Shown here: in pieces, positions 58,431 through 64,000 of the stretch | Position numbering within the stretch: position 1 is the first letter of the stretch | How the letters are laid out: the number at the start of each line of letters is the position of its first letter | NCBI GenBank assembly: GCA_032718475.1 | Contig: JAUCBJ010002546.1 | Coordinates: forward strand, 1-64,000 | DNA: 64,000 nt | Origin: Nemertoderma westbladi | Taxonomy: Eukaryota; Xenacoelomorpha; Nemertodermatida; Nemertodermatidae | Direction of reading: 5' to 3' | The notes under the pieces: generated by a model | The model's database searches: none | What the model was told of the DNA's origin: nothing | What the model saw: only the letters and a program-made list of their open reading frames with translations | Made by a program: the position numbers and the translations under genes

Positions 58431-61400
58431 TCTGTGGGGCAGAAAGAGTAGATATTAGTGGGAGCGGTCTGTGGGGCAGAAAGAGTAGATATTAGTGGGA
58501 GCGGTCTGTGGGGCAGAAAGAGTAGATATTAGTGGGAGCGGTCTGTGGGGCAGAAAGAGTAGATATTAGTGGGAGCGGTCTGTGGGGCAGAAAGAGTAGA
58601 TATTAGTGGGTAGAAAGAGTAGATGTTAGCGGGAGCGGTCTGTGGGTAGAAAGAGTAGATGTTAGCGGGAGCGGTCTGTGGGGCAGAAAGAGTAGATATT
58701 AGTGGGAGCGGTCTGTGGGGCAGAAAGAGTAGATATTAGTGGGTAGAAAGAGTAGATGTTAGTGGGAGCGGTCTGTGGGTAGAAAGAGTAGATATTAGTG
58801 GGTAGAAAGAGTAGATGTTAGCGGGAGCGGTCTGTGGGTAGAAAGAGTAGATGTTAGTGGGTAGAAAGAGTAGATGTTAGTGGGTAGAAAGAGTAGATAT
58901 TAGTGGGAGCGGTCTGTGGGGCAGAAAGAGTAGATATTAGTGGGAGCGGTCTGTGGGGCAGAAAGAGTAGATATTAGTGGGTAGAAAGAGTAGATGTTAG
59001 TGGGAGCGGTCTGTGGGTAGAAAGAGTAGATATTAGTGGGTAGAAAGAGTAGATGTTAGCGGGAGCGGTCTGTGGGTAGAAAGAGTAGATGTTAGTGGGT
59101 AGAAAGAGTAGATGTTAGTGGGAGCGGTCTGTGGGTAGAAAGAGTAGATATTAGTGGGTAGAAAGAGTAGATGTTAGTGGGAGCGGTCTGTGGGTAGAAA
59201 GAGTAGATGTTAGCGGGAGCGGTCTGTGGGTAGAAAGAGTAGATATTAGTGGGAGCGGTCTGTGGGTAGAAAGAGTAGATATTAGTGGGTAGAAAGAGTA
59301 GATATTAGTGGGTAGAAAGAGTAGATATTAGTGGGAGCGGTCTGTGGGTAGAAAGAGTAGATGTTAGCGGGAGCGGTCTGTGGGTAGAAAGAGTAGATAT
59401 TAGTGGGTAGAAAGAGTAGATGTTAGCGGGTAGAAAGAGTAGATATTAGCGGGAGCGGTCTGTGGGTAGAAAGAGTAGATGTTAGCGGGAGCGGTCTGTG
59501 GGTAGAAAGAGTAGATATTAGTGGGTAGAAATAGTAGATGTTAGTGGGAGCGGTCTGTGGGTAGAAAGAGTAGATGTTAGCGGGAGCGGTCTGTGGGTAG
59601 AAAGAGTAGATATTAGTGGGAGCGGTCTGTGGGGCAGAAAGAGTAGATATTAGTGGGAGCGGTCTGTGGGGCAGAAAGAGTAGATATTAGTGGGTAGAAA
59701 GAGTAGATGTTAGCGGGAGCGGTCTGTGGGGCAGAAAGAGTAGATATTAGTGGGTAGAAAGAGTAGATATTAGTGGGTAGAAAGAGTAGATATTAGTGGG
59801 TAGAAAGAGTAGATGTTAGTGGGAGCGGTCTGTGGGGCAGAAAGAGTAGATATTAGTGGGTAGAAAGAGTAGATGTTAGCGGGAGCGGTCTGTGGGGCAG
59901 AAAGAGTAGATATTAGTGGGTAGAAAGAGTAGATGTTAGTGGGAGCGGTCTGTGGGGCAGAAAGAGTAGATATTAGTGGGTAGAAAGAGTAGATGTTAGC
60001 GGGAGCGGTCTGTGGGGCAGAAAGAGTAGATATTAGTGGGAGCGGTCTGTGGGGCAGAAAGAGTAGATATTAGTGGGAGCGGTCTGTGGGGTAGAAAGAG
60101 TAGATATTAGTGGGAGCGGTCTGTGGGTAGAAAGAGTAGATGTTAGTGGGAGCGGTCTGTGGGTAGAAAGAGTAGATGTTAGTGGGCAGAAAGAGTAGAT
60201 ATTAGTGGGAGCGGTCTGTGGGTAGAAAGAGTAGATATTAGTGGGAGCGGTCTGTGGGGCAGAAAGAGTAGATATTAGTGGGAGCGGTCTGTGGGTAGAA
60301 AGAGTAGATGTTAGTGGGCAGAAAGAGTAGATATTAGTGGGAGCGGTCTGTGGGTAGAAAGAGTAGATATTAGTGGGAGCGGTCTGTGGGGTAGAAAGAG
60401 TAGATGTTAGTGGGAGCGGTCTGTGGGGTAGAAAGAGAAGATGTTAGTGGGAGCGGTCTGTGGGGCAGAAAGAGTAGATATTAGCGGGAGCGGTCTGTGG
60501 GTAGAAAGAGTAGATGTTAGTGGGAGCGGTCTGTGGGGCAGAAAGAGTAGATATTAGTGGGAGCGGTCTGTGGGGCAGAAAGAGTAGATATTAGTGGGTA
60601 GAAAGAGTAGATGTTAGTGGGAGCGGTCTGTGGGGCAGAAAGAGTAGATATTAGTGGGAGCGGTCTGTGGGGCAGAAAGAGTAGATATCAGTGGGAGCGG
60701 TCTGTGGGGCAGAAAGAGTAGATATTAGTGGGAGCGGTCTGTGGGTAGAAAGAGTAGATGTTAGTGGGAGCGGTCTGTGGGTAGAAAGAGTAGATGTTAG
60801 TGGGCAGAAAGAGTAGATATTAGTGGGAGCGGTCTGTGGGTAGAAAGAGTAGATATTAGTGGGAGCGGTCTGTGGGGCAGAAAGAGTAGATATTAGTGGG
60901 AGCGGTCTGTGGGTAGAAAGAGTAGATATTAGTGGGAGCGGTCTGTGGGGCAGAAAGAGTAGATATTAGTGGGAGCGGTCTGTGGGTAGAAAGAGTAGAT
61001 GTTAGTGGGAGCGGTCTGTGGGTAGAAAGAGTAGATGTTAGTGGGAGCGGTCTGTGGGGCAGAAAGAGTAGATGTTAGTGGGAGCGGTCTGTGGGTAGAA
61101 AGAGTAGATATTAGTGGGTAGAAAGAGTAGATGTTAGCGGGAGCGGTCTGTGGGGCAGAAAGAGGAGATGTTAGTGGGAGCGGTCTGTGGGTAGAAAGAG
61201 TAGATGTTAGCGGGAGCGGTCTGTGGGGCAGAAAGAGTAGATATTAGTGGGAGCGGTCTGTGGGGCAGAAAGAGTAGATATTAGTGGGAGCGGTCTGTGG
61301 GGCAGAAAGAGTAGATGTTAGTGGGAGCGGTCTGTGGGGCAGAAAGAGTAGATATTAGTGGGAGCGGTCTGTGGGGCAGAAAGAGTAGATGTTAGCGGGA

Positions 61401-64000
61401 GCGGTCTGTGGGTAGAAAGAGTAGATGTTAGTGGGAGCGGTCTGTGGGGCAGAAAGAGTAGATATTAGTGGGAGCGGTCTGTGGGGCAGAAAGAGTAGAT
61501 ATTAGTGGGAGCGGTCTGTGGGGCAGAAAGAGTAGATATTAGTGGGAGCGGTCTGTGGGTAGAAAGAGTAGATATTAGTGGGAGCGGTCTGTGGGGTAGA
61601 AAGAGTAGATATTAGTGGGAGCGGTCTGTGGGGTAGAAAGAGTAGATATTAGTGGGAGCGGTCTGTGGGGCAGAAAGAGTAGATATTAGTGGGAGCGGTC
61701 TGTGGGTAGAAAGAGTAGATGTTAGCGGGAGCGGTCTGTGGGGCAGAAAGAGTAGATATTAGTGGGTAGAAAGAGTAGATGTTAGTGGGAGCGGTCTGTG
61801 GGTAGAAAGAGTAGATATTAGTGGGTAGAAAGAGTAGATGTTAGCGGGAGCGGTCTGTGGGTAGAACGAGTAGATGTTAGCGGGAGCGGTCTGTGGGTAG
61901 AAAGAGTAGATATTAGTGGGAGCGGTCTGTGGGGCAGAAAGAGTAGATATTAGTGGGAGCGGTCTGTGGGGTAGAAAGAGTAGATATTAGCGGGAGCGGT
62001 CTGTGGGTAGAAAGAGTAGATATTAGTGGGTAGAAAGAGTAGATGTTAGTGGGTAGAAAGAGTAGATGTTAGTGGGAGCGGTCTGTGGGTAGAAAGAGTA
62101 GATGTTAGCGGGAGCGGTCTGTGGGCAGAAAGAGTAGATATTAGTGGGAGCGGTCTGTGGGGCAGAAAGAGTAGATATTAGTGGGAGCGGTCTGTGGGGC
62201 AGAAAGAGTAGATATTAGTGGGAGCGGTCTGTGGGGTAGAAAGAGTAGATATTAGTGGGAGCGGTCTGTGGGGCAGAAAGAGTAGATATTAGTGGGTAGA
62301 AAGATTAGATGTTAGTGGGAGCGGTCTGTGGGTAGAAAGAGTAGATGTTAGCGGGAGCGGTCTGTGGGTAGAAAGAGTAGATATTAGCGGGAGCGGTCTG
62401 TGGGTAGAAAGAGTAGATATTAGTGGGTAGAAAGAGTAGATGTTAGTGGGAGCGGTCTGTGGGTAGAAAGAGTAGATATTAGTGGGAGCGGTCTGTGGGG
62501 CAGAAAGAGTAGATATTAGTGGGAGCGGTCTGTGGGGCAGAAAGAGTAGATATTAGTGGGAGCGGTCTGTGGGTAGAAAGAGTAGATGTTAGTGGGAGCG
62601 GTCTGTGGGGCAGAAAGAGTAGATATTAGTGGGAGCGGTCTGTGGGGTAGAAAGAGTAGATATTAGTGGGAGCGGTCTGTGGGGCAGAAAGAGTAGATAT
62701 TAGTGGGTAGAAAGAGTAGATGTTAGTGGGAGCGGTCTGTGGGCAGAAAGAGTAGATATTAGTGGGAGCGGTCTGTGGGGCAGAAAGAGTAGATATTAGT
62801 GGGAGCGGTCTGTGGGGCAGAAAGAGTAGATATTAGTGGGAGCGGTCTGTGGGTAGAAAGAGTAGATATTAGTGGGAGCGGTCTGTGGGGCAGAAAGAGT
62901 AGATAGTTAGTGGGAGCGGTCTGTGGGGCAGAAAGAGTAGATATTAGTGGGAGCGGTCTGTGGGGTAGAAAGAGTAGATGTTAGTGGGAGCGGTCTGTGG
63001 GTAGAAAGAGTAGATATTAGTGGGAGCGGTCTGTGGGTAGAAAGAGTAGATATTAGTGGGAGCGGTCTGTGGGTAGAAAGAGTAGATATTAGTGGGAGCG
63101 GTCTGTGGGGCAGAAAGAGTAGATATTAGTGGGTAGAAAGAGTAGATGTTAGTGGGAGCGGTCTGTGGGGCAGAAAGAGTAGATATTAGTGGGAGCGGTC
63201 TGTGGGTAGAAAGAGTAGATGTTAGCGGGAGCGGTCTGTGGGGTAGAAAGAGTAGATATTAGTGGGTAGAAAGAGTAGATATTAGTGGGTAGAAAGAGTA
63301 GATATTAGTGGGTAGAAAGAGTAGATGTTAGTGGGAGCGGTCTGTGGGTAGAAAGAGTAGATATTAGTGGGTAGAAAGAGTAGATATTAGTGGGTAGAAA
63401 GAGTAGATATTAGTGGGTAGAAAGAGTAGATGTTAGTGGGAGCGGTCTGTGGGTAGAAAGAGTAGATATTAGTGGGTAGAAAGAGTAGATATTAGTGGGT
63501 AGAAAGAGTAGATGTTAGTGGGAGCGGTCTGTGGGTAGAAAGAGTAGATATTAGTGGGTAGAAAGAGTAGATATTAGTGGGTAGAAAGAGTAGATATTAG
63601 TGGGTAGAAAGAGTAGATATTAGTGGGTAGAAAGAGTAGATATTAGTGGGTAGAAAGAGTAGATGTTAGTGGGAGCGGTCTGTGGGTAGAAAGAGTAGAT
63701 ATTAGTGGGAGCGGTCTGTGGGTAGAAAGAGTAGATATTAGTGGGTAGAAAGAGTAGATGTTAGTGGGAGCGGTCTGTGGGTAGAAAGAGTAGATGTTAG
63801 CGGGAGCGGTCTGTGGGTAGAAAGAGTAGATATTAGAGGGTAGAAAGAGTAGATATTAGTGGGTAGAAAGAGTAGATGTTAGTGGGAGCGGTCTGTGGGG
63901 TAGAAAGAGTAGATGTTAGTGGGAGCGGTCTGTGGGTAGAAAGAGTAGATATTAGTGGGTAGAAAGAGTAGATGTGGGCAGAAAGAGTAGATATTAGTGG

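Larger units (their letters stand above)
35730..64000. repeat. Giant minisatellite of 36/37-bp and 23-bp units, continuing past the window
   Basis: The long unit is GGGAGCGGTCTGTGGGTAGA followed by AAGAGTAGATATTAGT (36 bp). A 37-bp form has GGGGCAG or GGGGTAG in place of GGGTAG. The short unit is GGGTAGAAAGAGTAGATATT plus AGT (23 bp): the long unit minus 13 bp, bounded by two GTGGG copies. Positions that vary are GATATT/GATGTT/GATATC, AGTGGG/AGCGGG/AATGGG and GTAG/GCAG. The array runs at least 28 kb without a visible foreign insertion. The plus strand is G- and purine-rich with very few C. Frames such as 45032-45214 and 62947-63129 (GSGLWVERVDVS repeats) exist only where 36-bp units run consecutively and are not genes. 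At a mean unit near 30 bp there would be roughly 900 units. Confidence 0.97.

Overview
The window looks like a repeat-rich stretch of a metazoan nuclear genome, probably a marine invertebrate. This rests on AT-rich DNA with no dense coding, remnants of Ty3/gypsy, BEL/Pao and non-LTR retrotransposons, a tRNA-derived SINE, non-autonomous DNA transposons with inverted termini, and several large tandem arrays. The species cannot be fixed from the sequence. No host gene family could be recognised with confidence.

Layout. 1-3.4 kb: AT-rich DNA with three small tandem duplications and many TACCGGTA palindromes. 3.4-6.8 kb: a decayed gypsy pol (+ strand) split by a minus-strand SINE, abutting a decayed gypsy gag in the opposite orientation. 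6.9-7.9 kb: long ORF copy A of an uncharacterised family (copy B is at 34.7-35.7 kb). 8-13.4 kb: intergenic DNA with two non-LTR retrotransposon fragments, a MITE, and a fold-back made of short inverted repeats. 13.4-18.8 kb: a 43-bp satellite (about 120 copies) followed by a 42-bp satellite. 18.8-20.1 kb: a second MITE copy and a 16-bp minisatellite. 21-22.3 kb: LINE and BEL/Pao pol remnants. 23.4-24.6 kb: a non-autonomous DNA transposon with an exact 8-bp target duplication. 24.6-27.5 kb: one orphan ORF, a degenerate ~173-bp repeat, fold-backs and a G-quadruplex motif.

27.6-33.75 kb holds the best-preserved element: an LTR retrotransposon with 262-bp LTRs that differ at only two positions that I see. 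Its gag-protease ORF is intact. Its RT-RNase H-integrase frame lies in -1 relative to gag and is open apart from one in-frame TGA. 35.73 kb to the end of the window (at least 28 kb, about 44% of the window) is one minisatellite built from a 36/37-bp unit and a 23-bp derivative, with higher-order duplications of 155, 1240 and about 2430 bp.

The coding parts do not form a pathway. The retrotransposon gag, protease, RT, RNase H and integrase would act together in element replication. The two uncharacterised ORF copies are related by duplication, and the giant array starts within about 40 bp of the end of copy B.
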